Shown here piece after piece: positions 8,367 through 17,977 of a stretch of 33,838 bases of DNA (positions within the stretch are counted from its first letter, which is position 1; each line of letters begins with the position of its first letter). Both the position numbers and the translations under genes were made by a program. The notes below the pieces were generated by a model. The model had not been told where the DNA came from. It searched no databases and was given only the letters and a program-made list of their open reading frames with translations. The stretch comes from Nitrospira sp. (GTDB lineage Bacteria > Nitrospirota > Nitrospiria > Nitrospirales > Nitrospiraceae), in the NCBI GenBank assembly GCA_029865225.1, contig JAOUHJ010000032.1:1-33838 (forward strand), read 5' to 3'.

Positions 8367-11300
8367 TCATGGAATGGCAGGAGCCGGCGAGATCGACAGG
8401 TCTCTTGGCTTCACCTCAGTTTCTTCATCGGGTGCCACGAGATCGATGGGAAGTCTCAGGGTGTTGGTGAGGACATCAACGGCAAGTTCGGCTAGTCCTG
8501 ATAGACCGGATGCAAAAGACTTCACTGGGAGATAGGTCACCTCAGGATCTTCGATCGCTCCCTTCGCGGTGAACATTGCAGTGGCAAGCCCCGTTCGTTC
8601 TCCTGCGATCACACGACCAAAGAGCGGAATGGTCTTGAGAAATTGCGAATAGGACCCAAACGGACTCACCGCGACGGCCAGATCCAGCTGATCAGTCGGC
8701 AAGTCATAATTTCCGGCAGCCGTAATCCGTAGAATCGGGCTATCGATGATCAGATTTTCTGTCTGGAACATACCGTGTTGAATCCCGACCGTCGCCGTAA
8801 TTCGGTTGTATGGCAATCCTTCCTTTTCCAGATCAACCTTCCCTTGCAACACCGCAGGCACGTTCAGCAAGCTGATGATTTTCCAGATCGCCCGCTCGTT
8901 CGATTTAAGAATACGCCCATTTTCCAACAGGAGTTCGATTTTTCCGTCCAATGAAGGATAGATACCATGGGGATTGCGTCCGTGCCCACGAACCACTCCG
9001 CTCAAGCGCGTTTCCCCAGACACACCATGAACCTGCGTTTTCGTCAGTCGCAAGAGATCATCAAACTCCACACCGGTCGCTCTAAACGAAAGATCCACCT
9101 CAGCTGGGGCCTTAGGAGGGAGCCGTACCACGAGCCGACCAGCTACGTGACCATGACTAGACGCCCCGGACAAACGGTCGATATCAAGTACGCCATCCTG
9201 AATATTGATCCGAGCGGACAGCCCGGTAAACTTCATCTGTTTGTAGTGCCCCCTCGCCACAGACGCAGTCATCGTGACTTGACTGGTCTCCGCCAAGGTT
9301 TCAAGGAATTCCCTCACCGGCGATCGCTCACCTTTAGGAATCACAAGGCTCAAATCGAGTTGGTCCGATTCGATCTTGCCGGCAATCGTGGGTTTCCCTA
9401 ACCAGTTTCGAACCGTGGCTTCCAGAGCAAGATCACTGCCTTGCAGCTTGAATGAGAGCCGCTTGAGGTCAACCTCATTCCGGGCAAACCGGACGCGAGC
9501 ATAGAGATCCTGGAGCTGGCCGTCGACCCCGCTCACAGCCATCAACCCGTTCGTCACTCCCATCCAACCCGTGACTCTCCACGCCTTCCAGTCTGTTCCT
9601 TTGCCTTTAATATCAAGCGAAAGATCAAGATTACCTGCTTCAAGCCCGGCTTTGGAAATCCATTCCGGCAAACTCGACATCGACAAGTTTCTTGTCGTGA
9701 TCGCCATATTAATCAGGAAGCGATCACCAAGGTGCATGGATCCCTTCGCAGGGATGGTGATCCTAGGTAAAACGAGCTCCACCCGATCCAATGTCATGCC
9801 GCTTCGGGGAGGCAGGATCCCGTCAAACTCTACAGTGGCGTGAGCTCCGATGGGTTTCTCCAGTGAGCCAAGGACCACTTTCGCTTCATCGAATACGAAT
9901 GAGCCTCGAATCTGTGGCTTCAATGTCGAGCCTGACAGTACCACCGTCGAGCTCAGCGTTCCCTCGAACGCCCCCTGCCCGACAGCTGGGGATCTGAACA
10001 GCCGCTCCAACTGAGACGCATCACCTCGTCCGGTGATGACAAAATCTTGAAAGCGACTCGTCGTCCCACCCGTAATCATCCCTTGGACTTGCAGAGCGGT
10101 GTTCCCAAGGTGCCCGACCACTTGCTCAAATTGTGCGGCTCCACCCTCCAAGATGAACCGCCCCTGGATTCCGGTCAACCGCTCCGGCAACGCCCCATGA
10201 CTTAGACTCATCTGTCGAGCCGTAATTTCCCCGCCTGCAAAAACGATCTTCTCGCCCTGATCCAAGGGACCGACGAGACGAAAGGTCGCCTCTGCCGTTC
10301 CTTCAGGATCGTGAATGCCTGCAATGATCTTTTGAACAGGCTCCACCTTGACGGTCTTGTTAAGAAATTCCACCAAGGGCGCTGCGGCCATTTCTCCTGT
10401 CACTTCCAACGTCAGCGTTGGGCCTTTCTCGAGAAACGACACGTCGGCCTTTCCGTCGGTAAGGCGCATCGCTCCATACGTTCCGCTCATTTTCGTGATG
10501 CGCACACGTCCCGTCTCCACCATGACTACTGCCGCCAAGTCTCTGACGGGCGTTCGGTCGCGACCAATGACAGCTTGGCCTTCACGAACATTGAACTCCC
10601 CCGTGGTTGACACTAGCGGCCCAGTCGTCGTGGACCCCGTTAGCGTCGCATGAACCGCCTGCACCTTGCCGTCGACCTCGTGATCCGCCAAGAGAGCCGG
10701 GAATTGTGGTGAAATCCAATCGGGAGGAATGGTGTTCACCAGCTTGCGAACCGCGACCGGAGCGCTGGAGAACGTGACGGAAAAGGTGGGTTGAGGAGTC
10801 AACAGCCCGGACAAGTTCGCGTGGCCTGTCAGAGCAATGTCGCTTAACCTCGCCGTCATCTCAGATAACACCATGTCATATCCGGCGACTCCCGGCATGA
10901 CTCGAACCATACCCTTGAGGCTCAGCGCACCCTGGAGCTGATCAGAAACAGGTCTAGGCCCTAAGAAGTCCACTGCGTCACGAATCTTCAGGTCCGCCGC
11001 ATCGATCTGCCCCTCAAATTGATACCCCGATGGCGATGTTCCTGCGGCTTCCCCCGTCAACGACACAGGAGCATCCGCTAGTTTGACTACGCCGTTGAGC
11101 GAAACTACCGAGACCCCTTGTGTGCCTTGATGACTAACCGATGCATGCACTTCCCCAAGTTCCTGGCCGGGCCGTATCACGAGACCAAATTTCACATGCT
11201 CCAGCTTGATCGACCGGATTCCATCAGGCCGTGCTGCATCAACAACCGTGATCGTACCGTTCTCGATGTTGGCCTCTGTGATTCTGAACGTCCTGGCCAT

Positions 11301-11765
11301 TACGTTCATCGCTCCGAGGTCGGCTTCAGTCTGGTCGTCTCCCTTATCGAAAATATTCCAACGGCCACCTTCATTCCGTCTTAGAGTCAACGTCGGTTCG
11401 TCGATCAGCAATCGTTTGCCGACGATTTGCTTTTTCAGGAGTGGCCAGAGACGCAGAACCAGATCGACCCGTTTTGCAGTCAACACCTCCTGTTCCGATT
11501 GCGGATCATGGATTGTAATATTGAAGAGTTCCGCACGAATGCTAGGGAAGAGGACGAATCGGACACGATGCACGTCGATTTTTCGTCCCAAGCTCTCTTC
11601 GAGTTGTTCCAGAACAAAGTCTTTGATGTAGTCTTCGCCGGTCAACTCTCGTGAGAACGCAAGAAAGGTACCGCCCAATACCACCAGGCTGAGTGCGATC
11701 AACAAACCCAGTCGAAAACGAGACACACCACCCCCCTCGGTACTACCTACAGTCCTTCTCGGCAT
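8367..11765 (-). CDS. Very large AsmA-like envelope protein
   Basis: A 1132-residue protein anchored by one N-terminal membrane helix (about residues 18-37). An AsmA-type N-terminal region follows, with EDYIKDFVLEQLEESLGRKI and FPSIRAELFNITI near residues 43-80. The rest is a long run of beta-rich repeats ending in the AsmA C-terminal region (VDLEKEGLPYNRI and GNYDLPTDQLDL). AsmA/TamB/YhdP relatives span the periplasm and are thought to move phospholipids between membranes or help outer membrane assembly. Length and layout fit this super-family; the exact member does not have a recognisable gene name. The stop lies 89 bases from the peptidase start, and the gene is divergent from pgm. Confidence 0.82.
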   Translation of the reverse strand: MPRRTVGSTEGGGVSRFRLGLLIALSLVVLGGTFLAFSRELTGEDYIKDFVLEQLEESLGRKIDVHRVRFVLFPSIRAELFNITIHDPQSEQEVLTAKRVDLVLRLWPLLKKQIVGKRLLIDEPTLTLRRNEGGRWNIFDKGDDQTEADLGAMNVMARTFRITEANIENGTITVVDAARPDGIRSIKLEHVKFGLVIRPGQELGEVHASVSHQGTQGVSVVSLNGVVKLADAPVSLTGEAAGTSPSGYQFEGQIDAADLKIRDAVDFLGPRPVSDQLQGALSLKGMVRVMPGVAGYDMVLSEMTARLSDIALTGHANLSGLLTPQPTFSVTFSSAPVAVRKLVNTIPPDWISPQFPALLADHEVDGKVQAVHATLTGSTTTGPLVSTTGEFNVREGQAVIGRDRTPVRDLAAVVMVETGRVRITKMSGTYGAMRLTDGKADVSFLEKGPTLTLEVTGEMAAAPLVEFLNKTVKVEPVQKIIAGIHDPEGTAEATFRLVGPLDQGEKIVFAGGEITARQMSLSHGALPERLTGIQGRFILEGGAAQFEQVVGHLGNTALQVQGMITGGTTSRFQDFVITGRGDASQLERLFRSPAVGQGAFEGTLSSTVVLSGSTLKPQIRGSFVFDEAKVVLGSLEKPIGAHATVEFDGILPPRSGMTLDRVELVLPRITIPAKGSMHLGDRFLINMAITTRNLSMSSLPEWISKAGLEAGNLDLSLDIKGKGTDWKAWRVTGWMGVTNGLMAVSGVDGQLQDLYARVRFARNEVDLKRLSFKLQGSDLALEATVRNWLGKPTIAGKIESDQLDLSLVIPKGERSPVREFLETLAETSQVTMTASVARGHYKQMKFTGLSARINIQDGVLDIDRLSGASSHGHVAGRLVVRLPPKAPAEVDLSFRATGVEFDDLLRLTKTQVHGVSGETRLSGVVRGHGRNPHGIYPSLDGKIELLLENGRILKSNERAIWKIISLLNVPAVLQGKVDLEKEGLPYNRITATVGIQHGMFQTENLIIDSPILRITAAGNYDLPTDQLDLAVAVSPFGSYSQFLKTIPLFGRVIAGERTGLATAMFTAKGAIEDPEVTYLPVKSFASGLSGLAELAVDVLTNTLRLPIDLVAPDEETEVKPRDLSISPAPAIP

Positions 11766-12004
11766 CTTACCGGATCAATCCTACGAAATCTATCAACTCA
11801 CCGATCTACAAGGGCTTTCTCAGCAAACGTCCTCACATATCGCCGTTGACTTTGAGTTGGCTTTTATATGAACGTCGGGGCCTTCATACGACCTGCCTGA
11901 CGCTACAGCATCATCATGATCTTCGTACAGTCAAAAGATCGACTCCATTCGGTTTTATCCAGCTCTTTAACAGTTGACAGAGACCGAACGATAGATCTAC
12001 ACCT

Positions 12005-13657
12005 GTGCCTATGAGTCTTCATTCACACGCAGGACAGCCCGCCCCCTCGTCAATCCTCGCTAACATAGAGAGGCTCTTAGCTCTCTATTCGAGTGAGAAA
12101 CCGGACACCTCGGATCGAGGACAACGTGTCGCATTCGGGACCTCAGGCCATCGAGGTTCCTCCCTGAAACGCAGCTTCAATGAGAGTCATATCGTCGCCA
12201 TTACGCAAGCAGTCTGCGAATACCGAACGACCCAGCACACCACCGGCCCACTGTATTTAGGAAAGGATACGCACGCACTGTCCGAACCGGCCTTCGCGAC
12301 CGCGCTCGAAGTCCTCGCAGCGAATGGCGTCGACGTCATGATCGATCAGGACGATGGATACACGCCGACCCCAGCCATCTCCCATGCGATTCTCACCTAT
12401 AATCGTGGCCGAACCTCTGGCTTGGCCGATGGCATTGTGATTACCCCCTCGCACAATCCGCCCGAAGACGGCGGCATCAAGTACAACCCACCTCATGGAG
12501 GGCCCGCCGACACCCAGGTCACCAAGTGGATCGAAGAGAGGGCTAATGCTCTTTTGACGAACAAACTCCACGGATGTAACCGGCTTCCGATTGAGCAAGC
12601 CCGGCAGGCTTCAACAACCCATCGACATGCCTACATCGACGCCTACGTGAACAATCTAGCGACAATTATCGAGGTGGACGTCATCAAATCAGCTACGCTG
12701 AAGCTCGGCATTGACCCTCTCGGTGGGTCCGGCGTGGCCTACTGGCGGCCGATTGCCGAGCGATATGGACTGAGCATCGAGATCGTCAATCCATCGGTCG
12801 ACCCAACATTTCGATTCATGCCACTGGACTGGGACGGCAAGATCCGTATGGACTGCTCATCTCCCTATGCCATGGCAAACCTCATCGCACTGAAAGATCG
12901 CTTTGATGTAGCGTTTGGGAACGATGCGGACAACGACCGCCATGGGATCGTCACCCGTTCCGGCCTGATGAATCCGAATCATTACCTTGCCGTCTCGATT
13001 GCCTACCTCTTCGCCAATCGTGCAGGATGGCAATCCGAGGCCGGCATCGGCAAGACGTTAGTCAGCAGCAGCCTCATCGACCGAGTCGCAGCCAAACTCA
13101 ACCGGAGGCTGGTCGAGGTGCCGGTGGGCTTCAAGTGGTTTGTCAACGGCTTGCTCGAGGGATCACTCGGCTTCGGCGGCGAAGAAAGCGCCGGCGCTTC
13201 GTTCCTCCGCCACGATGGAACCGTGTGGTCCACCGACAAAGACGGCATCATCATGAACCTGCTGGCAGCCGAGATGATGGCCAAAACTGGTCGCGACCCA
13301 TCCGAGTTGTACCGCGACCTCACACAAGAGTTGGGCGAACCCATCTATGAACGAATTGATGCCCCCGCCACACCTGAGCAGAAGACCATTCTTTCCAGGC
13401 TCTCACCAGATCAAGTCAAAGCCAAGGAATTGGCCGGTGACAAGATCACGGCCATGCTGACGACCGCTCCTGGCAACGGCGCAGCCATCGGTGGGTTGAA
13501 GGTGGTGACCGAAAATGGCTGGTTCGCTGCGAGACCATCCGGCACCGAAGATGTGTACAAACTGTACGCGGAGAGTTTCAAGGGGAAGGAGCACCTCAAG
13601 AAGATCCAAGACGAAGCTCAGGCGATCATTTCAGAAGCATTAACCCCACCAACCTGA
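12005..13657 (+). CDS. pgm: Phosphoglucomutase (alpha-D-glucose specific)
   Basis: Interconverts glucose 1-phosphate and glucose 6-phosphate in the cytoplasm, linking glycogen or nucleotide-sugar synthesis to central metabolism. About 550 residues, like E. coli Pgm. The motifs appear in order: FGTSGHRG near residue 44, the phosphoserine loop TPSHNPP near 148, the magnesium loop GNDADNDR near 304, the sugar-binding [10 protein letters not shown] near 392 and the phosphate-binding RPSGTED near 509. Two starts are possible, a GTG at 12005 and an ATG at 12011; neither has a clear ribosome site, and the difference is two residues. The methyltransferase follows 13 bases after its stop. Confidence 0.92.
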   Translation: MPMSLHSHAGQPAPSSILANIERLLALYSSEKPDTSDRGQRVAFGTSGHRGSSLKRSFNESHIVAITQAVCEYRTTQHTTGPLYLGKDTHALSEPAFATALEVLAANGVDVMIDQDDGYTPTPAISHAILTYNRGRTSGLADGIVITPSHNPPEDGGIKYNPPHGGPADTQVTKWIEERANALLTNKLHGCNRLPIEQARQASTTHRHAYIDAYVNNLATIIEVDVIKSATLKLGIDPLGGSGVAYWRPIAERYGLSIEIVNPSVDPTFRFMPLDWDGKIRMDCSSPYAMANLIALKDRFDVAFGNDADNDRHGIVTRSGLMNPNHYLAVSIAYLFANRAGWQSEAGIGKTLVSSSLIDRVAAKLNRRLVEVPVGFKWFVNGLLEGSLGFGGEESAGASFLRHDGTVWSTDKDGIIMNLLAAEMMAKTGRDPSELYRDLTQELGEPIYERIDAPATPEQKTILSRLSPDQVKAKELAGDKITAMLTTAPGNGAAIGGLKVVTENGWFAARPSGTEDVYKLYAESFKGKEHLKKIQDEAQAIISEALTPPT

Positions 13658-13670
13658 CTTCCCTTGTTCC

Positions 13671-14474
13671 ATGGATCCACACAAACTTCGCTGGCCTCTT
13701 CCCAAACACGACTATTGGTCCACACCATTTGCCGAGTCGTTACTTCAGCATTTACATCTTCGTACTGATCTGCAAATTCTCGACATCGCATGCGGCCACG
13801 GCATTCCGGCCTTCTACCTCGCTGAGCAGGTTGGGCCTGGTGGTGAAATACTGGCCATCGATCTCAGTGCCGGTCAGGTCGCGCGTGCAAGGGCCATTCA
13901 AGGCTCACACCTGCCATGGCTCCGGTTCGAATGTATGGACATGCGCGCTCTTCCGCCCAACCTACCGACGTTTGATCGAATCACTGGGAACCTGTCGGTG
14001 ATGTTCTTTCGTCCCAATCGGTTCGAAGCCGTCCGTGGACTGCTCCAACAGCTCAATTCAGGAGGCCAACTTGTCCTGACCTTTCCCTCTTACGGAACGT
14101 TCGATTCACTGTGGCAGCGGGTAGATCAATCGATGAGTGAGCTTGGCCTGACCGGTGAGCGAGAGCGATTCCAGACCTATCTGAACGAACGGCCATCGGC
14201 ACAGGAAGGGCAAACATGGCTGGAGAAGCTCGGTCTTGAACGTGTCGAAGCCATTGAGTACCCGCTCGAAGTCGCAACGGGTCCCGGTCCTGAATTCCTT
14301 CATCACCCGCTGCTTCGTGGCGGCTTTCTCGACGACGTGTACGAATGTTTTGAAGATCAGAGCCTCGCGGAAGAGTTTATGACAAAGATCTCCCAGGACA
14401 TTCATAGTTTCACCCCGCTCATTGCACAACGATGTGTATTGTCCGGCTGGGAAAAGAGTGCCGGCTCACCCTGA
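13671..14474 (+). CDS. Class I SAM-dependent methyltransferase of unknown substrate
   Basis: 267 residues. The SAM-binding motif I is ILDIACGHGIPA near residues 37-48, followed by a strand ending in the acidic ILAIDLS (motif II, near 63) and the MDMRAL motif near 89. The middle and C-terminal parts, which would determine the substrate, match nothing I recognise. Its start lies 13 bases after the phosphoglucomutase stop, so the two are probably co-transcribed, but this does not reveal the substrate. It ends just before a decayed lipA fragment on the opposite strand. Confidence 0.78.
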   Translation: MDPHKLRWPLPKHDYWSTPFAESLLQHLHLRTDLQILDIACGHGIPAFYLAEQVGPGGEILAIDLSAGQVARARAIQGSHLPWLRFECMDMRALPPNLPTFDRITGNLSVMFFRPNRFEAVRGLLQQLNSGGQLVLTFPSYGTFDSLWQRVDQSMSELGLTGERERFQTYLNERPSAQEGQTWLEKLGLERVEAIEYPLEVATGPGPEFLHHPLLRGGFLDDVYECFEDQSLAEEFMTKISQDIHSFTPLIAQRCVLSGWEKSAGSP

Positions 14475-14484
14475 AGCGAGGAAA

Positions 14485-14590
14485 TGAAATATTGACCAAT
14501 CACCATGATGTCAGAGCGACCTGCTTGAAGATCGCGTATCAACTCTCTCGCTTTACCGAGAGTTCCACCCATCCCAAGGATCACCTGGAC
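14485..14590 (-). pseudogene. Decayed fragment of a lipoyl synthase gene (lipA)
   Basis: Read on the minus strand, this stretch encodes ILGMGGTL, AR, RDL, DIMVIGQYF in the same order and spacing as ILGMGETL, AR, RDL, DIITIGQYL in the intact LipA encoded at 16287-17204. About 18 of 34 residues agree, and by eye roughly two thirds of the aligned bases match. No radical-SAM cysteines, no start and no C-terminus remain; stops close both ends. The divergence suggests an old paralogue or a foreign copy, not a fresh duplication. It lies between the methyltransferase stop and glnA. Confidence 0.72.
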
Positions 14591-14696
14591 CTGAGGTTGA
14601 CTCGGAAAGATGAAGCTATTACGTTAGTTGAATGTTGACGACCACCACTTGGAGAAACATTGAATTCGGTTCAATAAATCTAACGGTGACAGATCT

Positions 14697-16136
14697 ATGA
14701 ATAACGCGTTACTTCGAGACTTTCTTGAGATCCCGTACGACAAGCTTGAGGAGATGAACCTCTCTTATAAAGAGGAACGACTGGGCCGGGCCTCTGCTGA
14801 CCAGATCAGGGAGCGCCGACAGGCGTACCTCTCTGACGAAAAGCGCATCAAGGCCGTCACGGTATGCTTTACTGACCTGGAAGGCCGCCTGCATATGTTG
14901 GACTATGACAAGAAGTTCCTACTCAGGAACGACGACAACCTCACCTTTGATGGCAGCTCCATCCGCGGGTTTTCACAGCAAGCTGAGTCCGACTTGCGCT
15001 TGGCCATCGACTGGACAGCCTTCTACATGGTGCCCGCCGACATTTTTGGTCCGGGCAAGGTCGTGGTCTTCGGGGACGTGCTCGAGCGAGGTGGTCACCC
15101 ATACGGAGCCGACATGCGCCTGAAGCTCAAACAGTGGTGCGAGCAGGCCTATAAGAAAGACGGTACCGTCTTTCACGTTGCGACCGAGATCGAGGGTTTC
15201 CTCTTCAAGGGCAAAGATGCCGAGCGGCGCTACACCGAGTCCGGCAAGTTCGAGTTTGTGTCGACCGGCGGCTATTACCATTCACTGCCGGGCGATGCCC
15301 TCCGCACATTCATCGATCGCGCCGCCGAGGTACAGCGCGCGATGGGTTTCGAGAACGAGAAGGATCACCCGGAGGTCGCACCATCCCAATTCGAGATGAA
15401 CTTCTCATACTCGGACGCACTCGCCGCTGCGGATCAGGTGCAGCTCTACAAGCTCCTGTGTCGGCAAGTCGCCGCTCAGACCGACCTTACGGCAAGCTTT
15501 CTGCCGAAGCCAGTCACGGGCGTCAACGGCAGCGGCATGCATACGAACCTCAGTATCGCCCGTGCCGGTAAGAATCTGTTCCACGATCCCACGGGCAAGG
15601 ACGGGCTATCAAAAACTGGTTGGGACGTCATCGACCGCATCTTGACATCCGCGAACGACATCGCACTTGTCCTGAACCCCAGCGTCAACGCCTACCGCCG
15701 CCTCGACCCCCACTATGAAGCGCCGAATCAGATCACGGCATCTGCGATCAACCGCGGCGCCATGGTTCGCATTCCACTCGGCAACGAGCGTTCGGCGCGC
15801 ATCGAAGTCCGGTCGGTCGCCCCGGACGCGAATCCATACATGGTCTTCTATACCCTGATCCGCACCGGACTCGATGGCCCAACGTCACAGGAGGATGCAG
15901 AGACCAAGCGCAGCGGCATCCGCCTTTTGCCAGGCAACATTATCGATGCAATCCGACTGTTTAAATCGAGCGGGTTGACGTCGATGCTGTACGGTGAGGA
16001 GGTACGCGACAAGTTTGCCGAGTTGAAGCAGATGGCAGCGGACCGTTGTCCGAAGCAGCTCGGCACCTTGATCAAGCCGGCAGAGGTCCAATTCCACCAC
16101 GAGGTGACCAACCAGTGGCTGTGGTCAATGTTCTGA
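14697..16136 (+). CDS. glnA: Glutamine synthetase family protein (type I-like)
   Basis: Expected to join ammonia to glutamate with ATP. The 479 residues show the type I catalytic pattern: FTDLEGR in the N-terminal beta-grasp part, FDGSSIRGF near residue 84, the metal-binding ATEIEGFLF near 162, HPEVAPSQFEMNF near 221, NGSGMHTN near 277 and NRGAMVRIP near 352, then the RIEVRS substrate-binding stretch. The usual adenylylation site region of the GSI-beta enzymes (NLYDLP) is absent, so control by adenylylation is unlikely. The gene looks GC-richer than its neighbours and sits between a lipA relic and the intact lipA, which hints at transfer or rearrangement. A GGTGA lies upstream of the ATG; no sigma-54 promoter was found. 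Confidence 0.85.
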   Translation: MNNALLRDFLEIPYDKLEEMNLSYKEERLGRASADQIRERRQAYLSDEKRIKAVTVCFTDLEGRLHMLDYDKKFLLRNDDNLTFDGSSIRGFSQQAESDLRLAIDWTAFYMVPADIFGPGKVVVFGDVLERGGHPYGADMRLKLKQWCEQAYKKDGTVFHVATEIEGFLFKGKDAERRYTESGKFEFVSTGGYYHSLPGDALRTFIDRAAEVQRAMGFENEKDHPEVAPSQFEMNFSYSDALAAADQVQLYKLLCRQVAAQTDLTASFLPKPVTGVNGSGMHTNLSIARAGKNLFHDPTGKDGLSKTGWDVIDRILTSANDIALVLNPSVNAYRRLDPHYEAPNQITASAINRGAMVRIPLGNERSARIEVRSVAPDANPYMVFYTLIRTGLDGPTSQEDAETKRSGIRLLPGNIIDAIRLFKSSGLTSMLYGEEVRDKFAELKQMAADRCPKQLGTLIKPAEVQFHHEVTNQWLWSMF

Positions 16137-16215
16137 TTCAAAGGTTCGAGCTTATGCCGCACTTACAGCGCACACACGAGAAAGGGATTTACACAAAAGC
16201 CATCTGCAGCTCACC

Positions 16216-16245
16216 CAAGATGATAGGGTTATCCGCATCATCTTG
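16216..16245. terminator. Hairpin between convergent glnA and lipA
   Basis: CAAGATGAT at 16216-16224 pairs perfectly with ATCATCTTG at 16237-16245 around a 12-base loop. It lies in the 150-base gap between the glnA stop (plus strand) and the lipA stop (minus strand). On the plus strand it is followed by a T-rich TCCTTTCGATTT. This is a plausible weak terminator; the loop is rather large. Confidence 0.35.
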
Positions 16246-16286
16246 TCCTTTCGATTTGCCTTGCGCATCGAACCATGACCATATCT

Positions 16287-17204
16287 TTATACGTCTTGGT
16301 CGATCTGCTGTTCGGCATGGTAAGAACTTCTGACGAGCGGGCCCGATTCGATATGGGTAAATCCCATGGCGAACCCTTCTTTTTTTAACAGCGCAAATTC
16401 CGATGGATCGTAGTATCGGGCAACAGGAAGATGATCCTTGGTCGGTTGAAGGTACTGGCCAATGGTGATGATGTCGCAATGAACTGTTCGAAGATCCCGC
16501 ATGACTACTCGAGCTTCATCGAGCGTCTCCCCCATCCCCAGGATCAAGCCGGACTTTGTCCTTAGCCGATGCTGCTTTGCTCTCGCAAGTAAGTCGATCG
16601 ACCGTTGATACTTCCCTTGAGGGCGAATTGAAGGAAAGAGTCGCTGAACAGTCTCAATGTTGTGATTTAAAATGTCGGGTTTCTCCGCGCAGACTATCGC
16701 AAGCGCTGCCGCGTTACCTTCGAAATCCGGAATCAACACTTCGATCGTGCAAGTTGGATTCAGCCGCCTTGTCTGCCGAATCGTCTCGGCAAAGACCGAG
16801 GCCCCACCATCCGGCAATTCGTCACGATTCACCGATGTAATGACGACATGGCGCAAGCTGAGGGCTCGCACCGCTTCCGCAACACGCCCTGGTTCAGCCT
16901 CATCAATCGGGAACGGCCTTCCTGTTTCTACTGAACAATAGTGGCACCGCCTGGTGCAAATATCGCCGAGGATCAAAAACGTCGCAGTACGGGCATTCCA
17001 ACATTCCCATCGATTGGGACACCGAGCCTCTTCGCAGATAGTGTGAAGATCAAGCCGTTCTAGCGTTTGCTTGATCTCGAGATAGTCAAGACCGGTCTTC
17101 GCGCTGACCTTAAACCAAGATGGGAGCCGAGGTCGACTGGAAGCGAACGGCTGATCTTCAGAGGCCGATGAAGGTCGAAGGTCGCCCAACGGAATGAAGC
17201 TCAT
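16287..17204 (-). CDS. lipA: Lipoyl synthase
   Basis: A radical-SAM enzyme that inserts two sulfurs into octanoyl groups on lipoate-dependent proteins, in the cytoplasm. The 305 residues contain both iron-sulfur sites: the auxiliary cluster cysteines 57, 62 and 68 (CX4CX5C) and the radical-SAM cysteines 83, 87 and 90 (CX3CX2C). The C-terminal RSSYHA near residue 292 provides the conserved serine ligand. The intact gene ends the five-gene minus-strand operon with mrp, a Rieske protein and two unknown genes; the gap from the preceding gene is 23 bases. Sitting in a row with an Fe-S carrier fits its need for two clusters, one consumed per turnover. lipB is not in this window. Confidence 0.94.
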   Translation of the reverse strand: MSFIPLGDLRPSSASEDQPFASSRPRLPSWFKVSAKTGLDYLEIKQTLERLDLHTICEEARCPNRWECWNARTATFLILGDICTRRCHYCSVETGRPFPIDEAEPGRVAEAVRALSLRHVVITSVNRDELPDGGASVFAETIRQTRRLNPTCTIEVLIPDFEGNAAALAIVCAEKPDILNHNIETVQRLFPSIRPQGKYQRSIDLLARAKQHRLRTKSGLILGMGETLDEARVVMRDLRTVHCDIITIGQYLQPTKDHLPVARYYDPSEFALLKKEGFAMGFTHIESGPLVRSSYHAEQQIDQDV

Positions 17205-17227
17205 ATCGGCCGTCTGCCCTCAAACGG

Positions 17228-17566
17228 TCATCGGAACCAGCTCAACACTCTTCCCAAGAAGCTACTTCGCTCAGGCTGGGATTCTGGCGGATCGGGATAT
17301 TCTATCCAAAATTCCTGAGAACCAAGATACACACCGTTACGAAAACTCATCTGGGTTTTGAGTTGCCGATACCCTTGTGAGTGTAGGGTTTGTATCAAGA
17401 TCGCCAGGGCTTCGTTCTGAGTAAGATGCGCCTCGGTGGCGATGCGAAAAGTTTCATACCGGAGGATGGCCCGGTAGCTCTGTCCATCCTGTTCGAACTC
17501 GACAGGCCTGCTGAACCCTCGCTCCCGCTCATCCAACCCGGCGAGCTGATGTTTGTCAAGCCCCAT
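17228..17566 (-). CDS. Unrecognised small protein in the mrp-lipA operon
   Basis: 112 residues with no family I can name. No signal peptide or membrane helix is visible. The first part (VEFEQDGQSYRAILRYE) looks like beta strands, followed by an amphipathic helix (NEALAILIQTLHSQGYRQL) and another strand-rich part ending WIEYPDPP, then a basic, aromatic tail FLGRVLSWFR that could be membrane-associating. There are no cysteines, so it is not itself an Fe-S protein. TGGAGG lies directly before the ATG. It is 13 bases after the neighbouring unknown gene and 23 bases before lipA. The tight packing argues that it is a real gene and perhaps an accessory to cluster or lipoate work, but this is inference. 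Confidence 0.7.
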   Translation of the reverse strand: MGLDKHQLAGLDERERGFSRPVEFEQDGQSYRAILRYETFRIATEAHLTQNEALAILIQTLHSQGYRQLKTQMSFRNGVYLGSQEFWIEYPDPPESQPERSSFLGRVLSWFR

Positions 17567-17579
17567 CTACCTCCACAGC

Positions 17580-17945
17580 TCATGCGAGCGCTCTAAAGAC
17601 GGCAACCAGATCGCTGAGCGCGATGGTCTTGTGTTGGAGTACGGTACGCTCAGCTTGAATCCGCTCGCGTGTTGTTGCGTCGATCACACCCGATTTCAAA
17701 CAATCTGCCCCGAGAGTCAGAATCCTGTCACACTCGTCGGCCAGCTTCCTCTTCACGACCGGATTGACCGAGAGAAGCTCCATGAGCTGTTGCCGTGTCT
17801 CATCCAGATGTTTCTGCAGTTCGGAATCTGGGTAGCTCTTCCGAGCCGCATCATCGGAACATCGATCGAGGTACTGTGCCAAGAACACGTAGAGGCGCAC
17901 AAGCGCCGCCGCAACATCCGTCTGATCTTTTGAGGAAATAGCCAC
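17580..17945 (-). CDS. Unrecognised all-helical protein in the mrp-lipA operon
   Basis: 121 residues, mostly predicted helix, with no signal peptide or membrane segment and no motif I recognise. The start is a GTG at 17945, supported by AGGGAG upstream. Two cysteines (in DRCSDD and AECDR-like context) and a third (ADCLKSG) are present but not in a cluster-binding spacing. It is flanked by 32 bases (to the Rieske gene) and 13 bases (to the next unknown gene), so it is almost certainly co-transcribed with them. Similar short helical proteins can be scaffold or regulatory subunits; nothing in the sequence decides this. Confidence 0.68.
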   Translation of the reverse strand: MAISSKDQTDVAAALVRLYVFLAQYLDRCSDDAARKSYPDSELQKHLDETRQQLMELLSVNPVVKRKLADECDRILTLGADCLKSGVIDATTRERIQAERTVLQHKTIALSDLVAVFRALA

Positions 17946-17977
17946 TACCCTGCTCCCTTCACCAACTCATCCACCAA

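Noticed and set aside
11206-11631. Long plus-strand frames inside the AsmA-like gene.
   Set aside because: They are antisense shadows of a continuous 1132-codon gene and lack ribosome sites and domain patterns.
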